From: Suillus spraguei | Lineage: Eukaryota; Basidiomycota; Agaricomycetes; Boletales; Suillaceae | Reading direction: 5' to 3' | NCBI GenBank assembly: GCA_016800925.1 | Contig: JABCPU010000115.1 | Location: forward strand, 1-64,000 | Length of the DNA: 64,000 nt | Shown here: in pieces, positions 37,803-49,848 of the stretch | Layout of the letters: every line of letters starts with the position of its first letter | Numbering within the stretch: position 1 is the first letter of the stretch | Position numbers and translations under genes: made by a program | The notes under the pieces: model-generated | What the model saw: only the letters and a program-made list of their open reading frames with translations | Told to the model about the DNA's origin: nothing | Database searches by the model: none

Positions 37803-38177
37803 CTTATGATAATAATGAGAAATGAGGTAAGTCTAGGTCGGCTTTGGATCTATGGTGTGGGTTCCAACGGATCCGTGCCACAAGAACGGTTGTGAGCGGG
37901 CCGGACTGTCTGGAGTTTAATTTATTCCCACGCATTGATCTGCTTGAATATTCTCGGACCCTGACCCGATCTTCATGAACTCTTTTATGAAACTGATAGT
38001 GCACAACTACCTCGACCATGAATCAACGTTATTACACTCTGCTGCAACACTGGAGCTTGGACGCGACCTAGCTCATTCAGCCTCCTCCAATCTCGGATGG
38101 AGAAAACCGTCTGTCTCCATCAACACACGGCTGTTCGGTAGGCCGTTTACAAACTAGTAGCCTGCTCTCTTATGAAA
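37803..38177. other. Divergent intergenic region
   Basis: This is a short promoter region between the flavoprotein gene and the next plus-strand gene. I see no further elements. Confidence 0.45.
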
Positions 38178-39287
38178 TGTCAGCAGCACTAAGGCACGAC
38201 CGACTATACAAATTTAATGCGAGCCCACCGCAGGTCGGTACATCGGTGCCTCGAACGCATATTCTCAAGGATTGGGGGGTCCCCCGAGTGACGAAGAAGC
38301 ATTTGCGCTTGAAGTCCTGAGGAGTTTATACATCTTAAGTTAGAACCTCCTTACATTTGTCCTGCCCGAAAGCGCCCTTTACCGCAGGATTCGCACCCAG
38401 ACACACCACAGGCTGTGCACTCTTCAACACATGAACTGTCTTTAGAACCACCCACGAAGCGACCCAGATATGATACCGCCTCCATTTCAAACTTGATACC
38501 CCAGGTCTTGAGAATTTGTTCAGTTTACCTTTACTCCGGCTTACCATTTGCAGCCTCATTATGTCCCAGGTCCGAGTGTTGGTTTTCCCCCGTTGGACAG
38601 CGAGTACCTCAAGCCTTACAGAAAAGCTCAGCCATTACCGATCGCGCCGTTTGATCTTGCCTCGGCTCAGCTTTTCTTGAATGCTTTTTACAATAGGGCT
38701 GCCTGGCTTATTCCTATACGTGGCGTCCTACCATGGGAAGATGCTACCTGTGCCATCATCCTAGCACCTCCGCAAGTTCCACAGGGAGATGACACTCCAC
38801 CCCTCCCTCCGGACCTGCAACACTACACGACGGAATCTCAGGAATTTCTTGGACTCATCATTCGATTGTGCACTTCTGGGATTTCCTGATATCTATTCAG
38901 CAAGCTAGAAACCTTGGGCCCATATCAATTAGCTTCCATAGCGCACCGTCGGATACCACATCTACACTCAACAGTGCGCTCAGCCTAACGGCTGGAAGTG
39001 GTAATCGTCCTGCACAAGCGGGGAGATCCGCTAATCTTTCCGATGGCTTATCGGACCGGGTTCGTCACGCACAACTAGAAGACACGGACTTTATCAAGGT
39101 GTATCATGATACCAAGTACTCATTTTACCTCCGAAATATTCTGGATGCCTACAAGTACATTCCTGGAGAAACCCCATCAGAGGGAAGACACCCAGCCGAT
39201 CGTGAAATAGACGGAGAGATCAGGCTTCTGAAATTAGCACGACTCGTAATCGTCGACGACCGGTCCAGAGCTGTCTTATTGTCCTGA
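38178..39287 (+). CDS. Orphan protein with nuclear-type basic patch; gene model uncertain
   Basis: I do not recognise this protein. Coding character is clear from about 38400: a basic patch LEPPTKRPRYDT that looks like a nuclear localisation signal, then SNLIPQ joined over a 48-base intron to PHYVPGPSVGFPP, then FNRAAWLIPIRGVLPWEDAT-like sequence (AFYNRAAWLIPIRGVLPWED at about 38690-38745). The second half contains IVHFWDFLISIQQARNLGPI, FIKVYHDTKYSFYLRNILDA and a C-terminus KLARLVIVDDRSRAVLLS. Between the halves the frame changes near 38865; one missing base (for example CGAATT read as CGATT) would join them as LGLIIRIVHFW, or an unusual 125-base intron could. The first exon and the ATG at 38178 (MSAALRHDRLYKFN) are provisional. 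The second half alone is about 140 residues. Confidence 0.5.
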
Positions 39288-40835
39288 TGCGTTGTGCTGA
39301 AGAGGTCATTGCTACTCTATGCTATCCAATTCAGTTTTTTGTTTGCCTTATGATAATCAAGGAATGATGTTGTAACTGATCCACATCCACTGGCATTCAT
39401 TCTTATATCCTTACAGTACGCTTTCCGTGTCCAGTGTTCAAATCATCGAGTGCTGATATTCTTGTTATAGGTCTACATTGCATACCGTTACGTGCTCGTC
39501 TGCAGAGGTCTGGCGGGCGATAACGCCTTCAACCGGGATGGTGTGTTGGCCCGGGACTCTGAAAAATAGTCGAGTTATTGATCTTTGTGTAACCGATATC
39601 TCTCGCAGTTCTCATCGTGTTATCGAATGACACCTGTCACCAACGTCTTCCTCGTGCGGTGTCAGTCCTCCACATCCTGATTCGAGACTCTTTGCCCTCG
39701 GATCTGCGCCGGACGCTTCCTTGTGCGTGCTCGACAGATCAGGTGGATAGGTCTGCTTGGAGCCTGTCGATGGCCTTCTTGCTACTTTTACAATCCTAAA
39801 CTTTATTATCAACTGGCTTCTTTCGACTTACCCCATCGTGAGCTTTTTTTACCCCGTTTCACTCATATGCGCTGTCCCATCAGTCAATACAAAAGATGTA
39901 TATTTCATTGGCGCCATTATCCTGTAGTGATCTCACGAATCTCGAATTACATGCTATACTTGGCGCAGATGTAGAAAGTTGGCCAATAATCTTTTTCGGC
40001 TTAGTTATCATAAATACTGCCATCCCAGTCAGATCATGGACACGTTGCTCGATAAATAAAATCCATGTTCGTAACCACAAACGAGGTCGACGTTGAGCTC
40101 ATTGCTGCCCAAAGTGAAGGACCATAAATTTGGAGTTGTCATGATTGAAATACATAGTAAAATTTTCTTGCAATATCACCAGACAATAGCTTGGTTGCAG
40201 GAGCGAAAGGTCTACAATTTATTGTACAGTACCGACAATGTAGTCAGCACAGGGCAGGCAATTTGGATGGTGGTGATAATACTTATATCGAAAACCAAGC
40301 AACAAATTACAATTAGTACATGGGAATGATGCCTCGATAGGTCAAGAAAGGATAACGAGTAAGTGATCTAAAATATAACGTAGAGGAAAAAACATATAAG
40401 ACGAGCAAAAAAGCTGAGCCTCGGCCCAGAACGCTCATTCAATTGGTCACATGACACATCGGTTTTGGACCAAATGCGAAGACAAACCAGAGTCGGTCAA
40501 ACGACGATCTGTAGGGGTGGGGTTTTTCCTTTAAATCTCGTTTCCGCAGTGATTGACGGACTCGGCAGCGCAGAATATGATGTCGGGGCTAAACTTGTTT
40601 AACCAAGTTGAATCGATTCGCGACGCTGGTTGATTCTAACTTTCTAAGCCTTGCGTCATTCTTAAAGACCCCTCTTTCATCTGGATATAAAGTGTCTAAC
40701 TGACGTGCCCTTTTCCACACGCAGCACTCCCTAAGCACCCTCTGCTTGTGCACCGTTTGCACCGTCCAATTCCCAAACCACTCTACCTGCGAACTTTCTG
40801 CGAACTTTGCTGAGGTCCTGTCTACTTACTTCAAT
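39288..40835. other. Gene-free stretch of about 1.5 kb
   Basis: I see no gene. The right end is the promoter of the next gene, and its last 60 bases (CTGCGAACTTTCTG..CTTTGCTGAGGTC) are shared with the promoter of the related protease pseudogene near 57480-57540. Confidence 0.5.
40686..40691 (+). promoter_or_regulatory. TATA element of the orphan-domain gene
   Basis: TATAAA lies 150 bases before the ATG at 40836. The related gene on the minus strand carries a similar TATAAG at the corresponding distance (about 57553-57558), which supports both assignments. Confidence 0.45.
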
Positions 40836-41501
40836 ATGGATTCTTCGAGTAAGTCCTATCGTGTGTTCCTTCATCTATTCCACACTGACCTTTTGAAGAA
40901 TCGGAATCCACCTTAGGTGATCTGAACAACGCTGGCCTTCTGGGAGATGGCAAGCCCCTCAGTCTTTTTGCGCGTCTATGCCACACTTACCATCTCCCTT
41001 GTAGGCGTCAACAATTCCTCTACAGTCTCCCAGTACACCCCCAGTGAGTTTGAGAGAAAAATGTACTACAATGGCATCACAGGAGAGGGCGGCCCGGCAC
41101 TCGTTTACCGATCAGATTGCCTTACTACACCCTTCCTCAAACCTAACGGCAGACACGCCCATCTCGCTGTCAAGTCAATGCGTGGAGTCTCTAAAACCTC
41201 GCTCAGTAGTGTCTGGAGCACTGTCGGTCCCAAGGTCTGCGAGCTGATCACGGCTGGGGGGATTAAGTGGTCGTCCATCGACGTTGTCCGCTTTTTCACT
41301 CACGGACCGCCGGGAGAGGAGGAGTTGGGGAGTCTCGGTCCCGCCGTGATTTGGGTTGGTGTCATTCCAAATTCTACCTCCTCCGATACCGCCCACGACG
41401 TCTCTCAAGAGATCCTCAAGCTTCTCCAGGATCATGGAGTCGAGGACGCTGTCGTGGAATGGCGTGAGTCCGTCGTGCGGAGGCTGCTAGACGTGATTTG
41501 A
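40836..41501 (+). CDS. Stand-alone N-terminal domain of an orphan protease family
   Basis: Two introns of 50 and 43 bases join three exons into exactly 190 codons: MDSSK (intron) SESTLGDLNNAGLLGDGKPLS (intron) VNNSSTVSQYTP and onward. The body matches the N-terminal domain of the broken gene at 55373-57473 nearly throughout: LVYRSDCLTTPFL, GRHAHLAVKSMRGV, WSTVGPKVCELI, FFTHGPPGEEELGSLGP, VIWVGVI, NSTSSDTAHDVSQEI and the shared end VVEWRE. Where the other gene continues into a chymotrypsin-like protease domain, this one stops after SVVRRLLDVI. No catalytic residues remain, no signal peptide is visible and the frame is clean. It could be a truncated gene fragment, or a functional free domain, for example a regulator of full-length family members elsewhere in the genome. 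I know no name or function for this domain. Confidence 0.72.
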
Positions 41502-43414
41502 ACTTTATTGTCCATGCCATCTTTTTCAGGCCCCATGAGTTTTCAACTTGGGAAGCCTCGTCAAGTGAAAGAGTTAAAACTTTTAAGTAACCTTGCCAGT
41601 GTGGTTACCACAACTCCGTTTCTCTTGGACTCCACAGGTTCAAAACCTGCTGAACTACAGTGTTTTTTTTTCTATCAGAACACATTTTGGCATTCATTCA
41701 TGGATTGTTTCTTTACACACTCGGCATGTTAGCTAGGTGGTCATCAGTGAATTGATGAGTCCGTGATATGATAGCCGTGAGAAATATAGGATGATATAAT
41801 TCTGCTCCTGCTGAATATACCTATGTATACGGCGAACTAGCAGGAGTCCTGGCTCATAGTCGATAGTCTTCAGCTGGGTTGTCGTAGTCGGTCCTCTGTC
41901 GATAGAGCTGCCACCTCCTGCTATAGAGGTTTGGCCTTGAGTTTGCCCTGCAGTCCGTTCCTATTACAGGAGGAGCGTGCAAGAACAGAGGCTGGCGGCC
42001 AAGGAGATAGGTAGGCAGGTAGAGTTAAGGCGGAGCATGAACATGCACCATTCCTCCATGATATTAGGCGACGACGAGCGTGTTGACGGGATTGATTAGC
42101 ATGGACGTTTGACACATCCAGCCCAGTTTAAAACTTCACTAGGAGGTGTCGACATCCTAGGCTTTGACCCATGCTTGGTCCTAGACTTGTCCAAATCTCT
42201 GACATTCTGAGGCAAAGGAGAGACTATATTCTCTACAAACGAGTATTCAGCCATATCAAATTGATTCGACGCACCTCCAGGTTGAAAGTTCCAACTATGA
42301 CCATAATAAAACCGAGCGATATCCCTTTCTGAAGCTGAAGAAATCGAGACCCACCGAACCTTACATTCACAAATGCAATCCAATCACAGCCAAGCTCGAC
42401 ATTGCAACCATTCACTCATATAGATGGCTCGGAATATCTGTCGAGGATTACACCAATTGTCGATGGTAGGAACGCATGCCGGACCGGCACATTGCAATTA
42501 TGCAGAAAGGATAACGACACGGTCGAATCAAGACTCGCATGCATCTACAGGAATAATAGCAGGGATATCAAACTGAGGACTTTGTAGGAAGACATACGTA
42601 GGTTGATATCATGGCCGTGCGAACCAACATGTTTAGGGCCGGAATGTATTTCTCACCAAAATTTTTGACACATATCACTTGCCTAAAATGGTAGAGGTTT
42701 CATAGACAATTAATTAATGAAACTGAGTAACACGTAACATATATGAAGTTGTGATCCAGGCCTTTTGATGGGTCTTCCGCACAAACGTCATGTACAGTAC
42801 CACCACGAATCTCGGGGTAAGGAATCACAGGAAAGTGAGGCTGCTTTTCGATAAAGATCACATTCTCATCCTAATATGTATTTATGAGAATCTTCAGCAT
42901 GAGGACTTAGTTTTGGGGACCTCCTCCCTGGCAACCTGACTCGGACGCCCCATGTGTAAGCCTCATCTCAACAAACTAACAAGCAAATAGTAAGGTGAGT
43001 AATCACTGGAATTTCAATTTACATCATGAGTAATATTACATGTTTGAAACCATTTACAGCCGTAAAAATACAACTTGTTTAGCGCTGGGTGCACTTGAGC
43101 CCTTGACTGCTAAAATGGACTTGAACACCGATCAGACTCAGGAAGCTCCACTTCCTGGGCAATCACCGGGAACAGCCCATGTGCCCTCACAGGCTTGACA
43201 ACCGGAATCATCCTGTAAACGGACCTATGTTACCGGCGAGGGATAATGATGACACGAGGGGGCCACGCTGCAGCCTTCTCTTCCCCACAGGCGCTCACCT
43301 GTGTTATCGAATGATATATAAACACGCGTTCCGTGTCTGTTGTTTTTCCTGCGATCGATCACCAACCTCACCAAAACCACCTTTTCTCTTTCCTGATTAT
43401 CACGTTTTACGCAG
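41502..43414. other. Gene-free stretch of about 1.9 kb
   Basis: No gene is supported. A minus-strand segment at about 42100-42430 has two overlapping protein-like frames (VELGCDWIAFVNV and ARFYYGHSWNFQPGG) that could be a badly decayed gene, but I recognise neither. Confidence 0.4.
43315..43322 (+). promoter_or_regulatory. TATA box of the WH1-CRIB gene
   Basis: TATATAAA lies 93 bases before the ATG at 43415. One ACGCGT (MCB-type) hexamer follows at 43324-43329. The ATG directly follows a CGCAG, which might be the acceptor of a 5' UTR intron. Confidence 0.5.
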
Positions 43415-44449
43415 ATGCATGACTCGTCAGCGTTTACCGCTGAGGACAAACAACGCCACCCATACATTTCATCTGTTCTCGAACCCAGCATGCAGAAGGT
43501 AGTCGCCACTGCTGCGGTTCGAATATACTACGCGCCTTTCTACAATCCTCATTTAAACTGGAGCTACTCTAAGCTCAAAGGAATTATGGTCTTCGGACGC
43601 GACCGAGACACACACCAGGACACGTCTCCCCCGAAGCGAGGCGGTCGTGGTGTACGTCTCAAAGAGAAATACTGGTTTCGCCTCGTTGACATGAAGACCG
43701 ATCGTGTGGTTTGGACATTTTCCATCCCCGAGGTTTTCGAGTACATGAAGGACAAGCCTTTCTTTCACTATTTCTCCGGAACAGTACATCTTTTGCCTTT
43801 TACCCCTGTTACAAATAGACTGAATTCTGCGTTAGACTCGCATGTTCGGACTTTGCTTCGATGAAGACGAAGAAGCAAGTGTCTTCTACAAAAAAGTTTT
43901 GGATCGGACGCGGCACTATTGTGAGCTTCGATGCCCGCCCGTGCTGCTATGTCATAACACGTGTTTCAGTCTTCCAGCCTTTCCTCTTCAAATCTGGCAA
44001 GAAGGATAAGAAAGAAAAGCAGAAGGAACCAAAGCAGAAGGAACCCAAATCTTCTCCAGTGAGCTCTCGGATAATCTCCAGCCCAGCGCCCCATTCCTTT
44101 GTCCATGTGGCCCATGTCGGAATCTCCACTAGGGGCATCATTGAATCTTCCAAGAATATCAAACCTGCCTGGTCGGCGCTGATGGCAGACCTCCAGGGTT
44201 GTGGGGTGGCGCCTGAGATCGTCAAAGACGACACAAATTTTGTAGAAGGGTTTCTTGCTGGTGCTACGGCAATGACCGATGAACCACCAGCTGCGCAGGC
44301 CCAGCGTGAGTCCTAATCACCCCCCCCCCCCCCCCCCCGTTTCTAGAAGTTGTCTTATTGATGTCAGACCTGTAGCAACTCCAACTTCCCCTGGGCCAGT
44401 GCCACCTGAAAAGCGCAAAATCCGAAGAAAAGTTGTCACCATTCTCTAA
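43415..44449 (+). CDS. WASP-like protein reduced to WH1 and CRIB/GBD domains
   Basis: Three introns (52, 49 and 70 bases) join four exons into exactly 287 codons. Residues about 25-150 form a WH1/EVH1 domain of the fungal WASP type: AAVRIYYAPF, LNWSYSKLKGIMVFGRD, KYWFRLVDMKTDRVVWTF, FEYMKDKPFFHYFSGT, then over the intron RMFGLCFDEDEEASVFYKKV. A Lys-rich linker (KKDKKEKQKEPKQKEPK) leads to a CRIB/GBD element, ISSPAPHSFVHVAHVGIST, followed by IKPAWSALMADLQGCGVAPE and NFVEGFLAGA, the typical WASP GBD continuation. These domains bind WIP/verprolin-type ligands and Cdc42/Rac GTPases. WASP would continue into polyproline and a VCA region that activates Arp2/3; here only a short Pro/Thr tail ending KRKIRRKVVTIL follows. 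The basic end could bind membranes. The last junction was chosen because it is the only one avoiding an immediate stop. A regulatory role in GTPase or actin control is inference. Confidence 0.82.
44320..44338. repeat. Poly-C tract
   Basis: Nineteen consecutive C lie inside the last intron of the WH1-CRIB gene, 14 bases after the donor. Such runs are unstable, and the exact length given here may not be reliable. Confidence 0.7.
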
Positions 44450-44760
44450 CTGTTGCGTCTTTTTGTTCCAGTTATCTTTTGACAAATCTTGGTCTTTCCT
44501 ATCGTACTTTTGACTCGCTAATGCTTTTGCCTGTGATTTTTGAATGATGTCTATGCATTATTATTTCTTGTCTATCATCGACCACGTATTATTGGCACTG
44601 TGTGACAATAAATATAACAACACGAATTCTTATGTATGGTAAATCTCTAAGTCTATACAGTACCCAGTCTGTTATCAGGTCAGTCGAGGTGGCCACCGCG
44701 ACAGGGAACGACTCACCTATCAGTGAAATGAGCGTGGCGTAGGTGGCGCAGCTATGAAAA

Positions 44761-47122
44761 TCAGAAGCGTGTCAGATCGCGGCCGAAAATCCCTGTTATC
44801 ATGTATTAGTATTGCCGAAGTACCACGCCCAACAACATACAATTTAGAAACCTGTACGGAATGAGATGAGATCATGGAATGACGATCGAAATGACGCAGA
44901 ACTCACCAATATGTAGGCACAAGAATCCTAAGCAGTATTCATTAGACGCCCCATAAGTAACTGCGGACATAGAACCACGCACTGGTTCCTGATACTAAGA
45001 GTCATGGTGAAATACGCGGAACGCCATAGAAGCCACGCTATACGTCCGGTCTCCTTTGTCTTGACGGTATCAGCGCTCGACCGATCATAGATTGCTTTCC
45101 TGTACAACCGAATCAGAAATGTTCGCCTTCTGATGGACGACCGCGCACCAGTCTCCCAGATAAGCCAAGCTCCCCTGGTTTTGGAATTCAAAGAGCTTTG
45201 TGTGCTCCTGATCTTTGACAATTTTGTTTAGCTTCTGCGCCAGGTATTTGGCTTTCTGATTCGCGACTGTAAATAGGTGTTGTCAGGAAGAGAAGCCCGC
45301 AGCCCATGGGCGCCAAATAGGGCATGGGCAGACAGACCTTGTGCAGTGGCGGGAAGGGGTTGTCCTTTGATACTCGCAGCATCACCGATAGCCCAGACAT
45401 CTGGATCTGCACGTCCTTCTTTGGTAATGACATTAAGGTTTTGGTCAGTGAAAACGCTGAAAATAGCCACATATGTCAGCTTGGCTCCACAGCTAATCAA
45501 GCGTAACTGCATACCTTCGGGCCTTATCGTGTTTCTCAAGAGAATCAATTGACTCGATAAGCGGATTAGGAGCTAACCCAGTACTCCAAACAAGGAGACC
45601 AAATGGAACTACAGCGGCTGCGGTGAGAAAAAACTTGAACTAAACAATTAGTAGCGTTGATCGCGGACCTTCTCCTTGTTCTTTAACGAACATGCGGTCC
45701 TGTGTAATAATCAGCTTCAAAATTTGGGATAACTGCACTGCGTTATTCGGACCTTCTCAACACGCTCCACATTGTGTCTTGTTTTGATGCTAATACCGTC
45801 TCTCCGGAACTTGTTTTCAGCATAGCTATCGTTTCGAAGGTTGTTAGGGATATATCAGAGAAAAACACAGGCCACCTACACTGCCAAGGTCCTGTCGAAA
45901 CTGCCAAGGATGTTTGGCGCCACGTCGTAGAGTGTGATTTTAGCCATACGTGCGAGTGACGGATAGTGCTTCTCAATCTCAGCATGCAGCAAATCGTGTA
46001 ACTCTGCTGAGAACTCGACGCCCGTGGGTCCACCACCTATCGAGTGTTATATCACGATGAAGGATTAAACGTCATCAGAAACCAGATACTTACCGACAAT
46101 GCAGAAATTGAGCAAGTTTCGGCGTTGGACGTCAGAAAGGACAGGTTGATTGGCCTGCTCGAAACCTACATAGGGGTAAGCAATGTTTATGACAACTAGT
46201 AAATACACTTACAATCTATTATGCGCGTCCTAATTGCGCGAGCATCTCGCACGTCTTTGAGGAAATGTGCGTGCTCCTTGACGCCAGGTACGTTGAAGGC
46301 TGTCATCATTCATCGTCAGAATGATACGTATGACGACGTGTTTCACATACTCTGCGAGTAAGCGCCGACAGCTATTACTAACTTGTCATAACGTAAGTTG
46401 AATGCATTGTCCTTATCCGACGGGTACGAAGTGGTCGTCCCCGCAGATCCTTCAAATTCCAAAGGAGTCGTTGCAGGCATCTGAAATGTGTTATTGAGTG
46501 CACCATGACCAGTGCTTTTGAATGAGTACTTACGCATTTCAGGGTCTTTTGCTTGAAGTCTGAACAAACAAAATCAGATCCCCACAACGGTCAAATATCT
46601 AAGCGTGGACAAACCAATTTTATCACACCATGCCTGGTAACAAACCTAAAAGTCAAACATGAATTAGTTCCCGGTGGCATGCCGGCCAATATATCCATAG
46701 ATCTGACTTACCACTTGTGGAGAAAACCTCCGTACCTGATGTCCATATTAATGTGAAGATATGTCACGGAGGTATAATATGACATACCGGTTCGACCGCA
46801 CAGCGAAATTCGAGGGTACCAACAGCACAGCTGGCGAGCAAAGGCGTAAAGTTGAAGGCATTGGTTGGTGAAACCATCGTGACATCTGCAAAAGGGGCCC
46901 ATGAGCACCACTGCATTCACACGAACAGGTAAGAGACTAACTCCAACGTTTCTTATCAACAGCTCTTAGAATCTCATAACCTCCCCAGCCTGAACCCAGT
47001 ATGACCAGACGTTGTTTACTCCGTGGTGCAGACGAAGTAAACGTTCGCGCCGCAGTGACCGACGGTTTTGCCAGGCGAGGTTGCACACGACCACATACAA
47101 CACTCAAGCGCGCCTTGAACAT
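44761..47122 (-). CDS. Type II (alternative, rotenone-insensitive) NADH:ubiquinone oxidoreductase
   Basis: This single-subunit flavoprotein passes electrons from NADH to ubiquinone without pumping protons, on the mitochondrial inner membrane. The N-terminus is a mitochondrial targeting sequence ([20 protein letters not shown], then [10 protein letters not shown]). The first nucleotide-binding motif is [13 protein letters not shown], the second [18 protein letters not shown]. The segments [40 protein letters not shown] and GSLAYLGDW (intron) KAIYDRSS follow, and the C-terminus [20 protein letters not shown], spread over three tiny exons, is the family signature end that contacts the membrane. 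All junctions I traced stay in frame. No EF-hand insertion is visible. Whether it faces the matrix or the intermembrane space cannot be read from sequence. The 311-base gap to the preceding gene shows nothing else. Confidence 0.9.
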
Positions 47123-47495
47123 GGCCTACAGGAAACGAAGACTAAAATTTGCTGTTCTTCAGTAAAGCTTTTAAATAGCTGTCGTGATGGATTAGATAAT
47201 GGGAGAGGGATGGTGGTGTCATTAAACTGGAGCCATATTTTTCGGGTCATGTCGGGATAATTGGCGCCCTACTAACCTGCCTGCTCGCTTCGTTTGACAA
47301 CCGAAATAATAATTACAAGGGTCGCATGTAGTATTTCTAAGAGAGATACCCCGTCTGAAGCTCAAACGTCTTGCGACTGGTTGATAAGTAGTAAGCTGTA
47401 CTACCAAGTACATAACCATGACAAAACAATATTTTGATGTGACGTCACGCGCCTTATGGGCGGCTTTAATAAAGCTTTTATCTTTCACCGTCATA
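47123..47495. other. Divergent intergenic region
   Basis: A shared promoter region between the NADH dehydrogenase and the cupin gene. I see no specific element. Confidence 0.4.
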
Positions 47496-48049
47496 ATGCC
47501 ATCGCCAGTAGCACCTCACCGAGGTCTTCGAGTATCTTATCATTTTATTCCTAGCTTCAATCTCATTCCAAATACTTCCCCGCAAAATCACCCTCTCATC
47601 ATATATCATGAATGTTTCCTACCGTCGATATCAGCTGCTGTTGTCGAGGCCCATCTAAGGTCCGTCGGCGTCGTCGAGCCTCAGTGGAGGTACACTATGT
47701 ACAGCACGACGCACTTTCATTGCACCGCTCATGAAGTACTATGCGTCGCATCTGGCCGTGCGAAGCTATGTTTTGGTGGGAGAACAATCCTGGAAAGGTA
47801 GAAACGGAAGTCAAGATTGGGGATGTCATTGTCGTTCCTGCAGGCGTGGGGCACAGGCTCTTGCAAGACTTGGACGGTGGATTTGAGATGGTGGGAAGTT
47901 ATCCCAAGGGAACGGACTGGGATATGTGTTATGGCAGGGAGGATGAAAAGGCAAATATTGAAGCCATCAAAGATTTGGCATGGTTTGACAAAGACCCTAT
48001 TTATGGTGATGAAGGACCCGCACTTCAAATAGTATATGGTGGCGTATAA
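47496..48049 (+). CDS. Small cupin-domain protein with one frameshift
   Basis: This single-exon gene encodes a cupin beta-barrel protein of about 184 residues once a one-base frameshift is bridged. The first half reads WRYTMYSTTHFHCTAHEVLC and SGRAKLCFGG, containing cupin motif 1 (HFH...E). The second half, in another frame, reads ENNPGKVETEVKIGDVIVVP, AGVGHRLLQDL and GGFEMVGSYPKGTDWDMCYG, with the motif 2 His. GGTGGGAGAAC at about 47775-47785 would join the two halves if it were GGTGGGGAGAAC. Start at the second in-frame ATG, since the first 26 codons upstream look unlike protein. The metal site residues are present. The family is common in fungi but its function is unknown. Confidence 0.72.
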
Positions 48050-48259
48050 CGCGTCGTACGCCGTGCGCTCGTTGAATCACCAAGTAGGAGAAATGAAAGA
48101 ACAAGACAAGTATCAACGAGCTAAGAAAACCAGCGGGCTAGTAAGAAGCAGACGAAACAAAGTGTGGACCACAACAAGAGTGAAGACGCAACAAAATGTA
48201 GCACGCCAATATGGTCCGTGCATCCGGAAAGTATGTGATACAATAGATTGAACATTCAA

Positions 48260-49580
48260 TCACTGGCAACCTAATTGCCGCTTAGCTTCCGCTTCCGCCT
48301 CGGTAATAACACGTCCCTCCACCTCTTTCTCAACCTCTACGCCAAGCTGATGTACACGGCCACGGTCCGCGCCTATGAGTGATACATATACACCTTTCTG
48401 TAGGACTGGATAGGAGCCTATCCGAATACCCTCAGGTTGCACTCGCTTTTGAAGGCCAGTTAGGAACGGGGCAATGGACGACTCAGGCAATCTAGAATCA
48501 CGATCAGTGAATCATTACGAATCATAGGGCGATAAAATGCTCACGCCGTGAACACTTGGAGCCGGAAAGGTCGCTTTTCTTCAGGCGGGAGAGGAAGGAA
48601 GGGTTTCAGGTTATCTAGCATCTTTTGGAACAGAGTTGGTATCCCTGGAAATATGCAAAGTTTCCCTTGCAGGCGAACGACGGGCTTGTCGAAATTAGCA
48701 ATCAATGTCAGAGCTGTATTCAAGCATGCTCACCACCCATATATCACTTGCAACGAAAATCACCTCCGCGGCATCAGGGAACAGTGCCATACGTTTGCGC
48801 GCTGTTCGCTGTTCCTCGCTCTGCTTTGACACCCAAGTTCGATATTTGCCAGACTCCTCCATCCGAGCGAGAGTTTCATTGTGATATACGAGACCCTGAT
48901 CAAAAGACTTCGCTAAAGATGCGTACGTTATGTCTGTAGGTGATAAGACACGAATGGCGTCATGGTCGTGTGCCGTAAATGAAGTTCACAATTGACGTAC
49001 CATCATGAGTGGGCCCGATACCGCCCGACGTCACCACAAAGTCATATGTTTGCACCATTCTCTGGCTAGCCTCGATGCTGGGGCTCGCTGAGTAGCTGCG
49101 CCCCTGTAATGTGAATGTTACAAGTGACGCACGTACATTTCAGCTTCATCATCTGCTATCACTTCCACGCGTTTCCTGCAGATTCATTTGGCGACAAACG
49201 CATGGAATATGCAGGAACAATGCTCACAATTGAATACCATGCTCAAAACAGAATCGTGCAAAATAGTTGGAATTCCGGTCGAGCGTCTTTCCATTCAGGA
49301 TTTCGTCCCTTGACAGTCGCTCTCATTTTTTCGTTCGTGAACCCAGGATACATACACACCCAATTATGAGCGCTGCAGCAGTCTGTATATGCCGACCTTT
49401 GTCATGTGGATGCTTCGGTACAGGAGAAGTGGGAAAGTTCAATGGCGGCAATTGAAAAATAGGATTATCTGGCGGGATAGTAGTACATGACATTAGCTTC
49501 GAATGAGCAGGGAGAGGTGTTCGACGAAGATGGGTGGAAAGAGAGGTGAGTCTTGCTAATGTGCGAGGATGCATACTCAT
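48260..49580 (-). CDS. Molybdopterin-binding (MoCF/CinA-like) domain protein
   Basis: This encodes a MoaB/CinA-type fold protein, of the kind also found in FAD synthetases and competence-damage proteins. After an N-terminal targeting-like segment ([20 protein letters not shown]) the domain begins AALIIG (intron) [19 protein letters not shown], then [12 protein letters not shown] (intron) and [19 protein letters not shown], the canonical nucleotide-sugar binding loop. Next come [69 protein letters not shown] and a C-terminal [20 protein letters not shown]. Several short introns join in frame. The pathway (FAD synthesis, molybdenum cofactor handling or nucleotide detoxification) is not decided by sequence. 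Confidence 0.82.
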
Positions 49581-49848
49581 TGAGCGAATAGTATCATGCA
49601 GTGGGAAGATGTCACCGTCATCGAACCGTCATCATGAATATGTTATGTTATTGATTACCATAATTAGGAAATCATGTTGAACATTTACACCTACGTAAGG
49701 AACTAATAGGACGATTTTGGTCAAAGCAGCTTGGAGTCTCTTGGAGCGCGCAAACATCACCATTCTTCATGAAGAATTCAGCTCAAATCCGGCGCACCCA
49801 AGCGCTCCTTGAAGTCGACGTGATTCATATAAATAACAAGCAAACCGC

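Noticed and set aside
42096..42430. Two overlapping minus-strand frames (VELGCDWIAFVNV, ARFYYGHSWNFQPGG)
   Set aside because: They suggest a heavily decayed gene, but no family was recognised and frames conflict.
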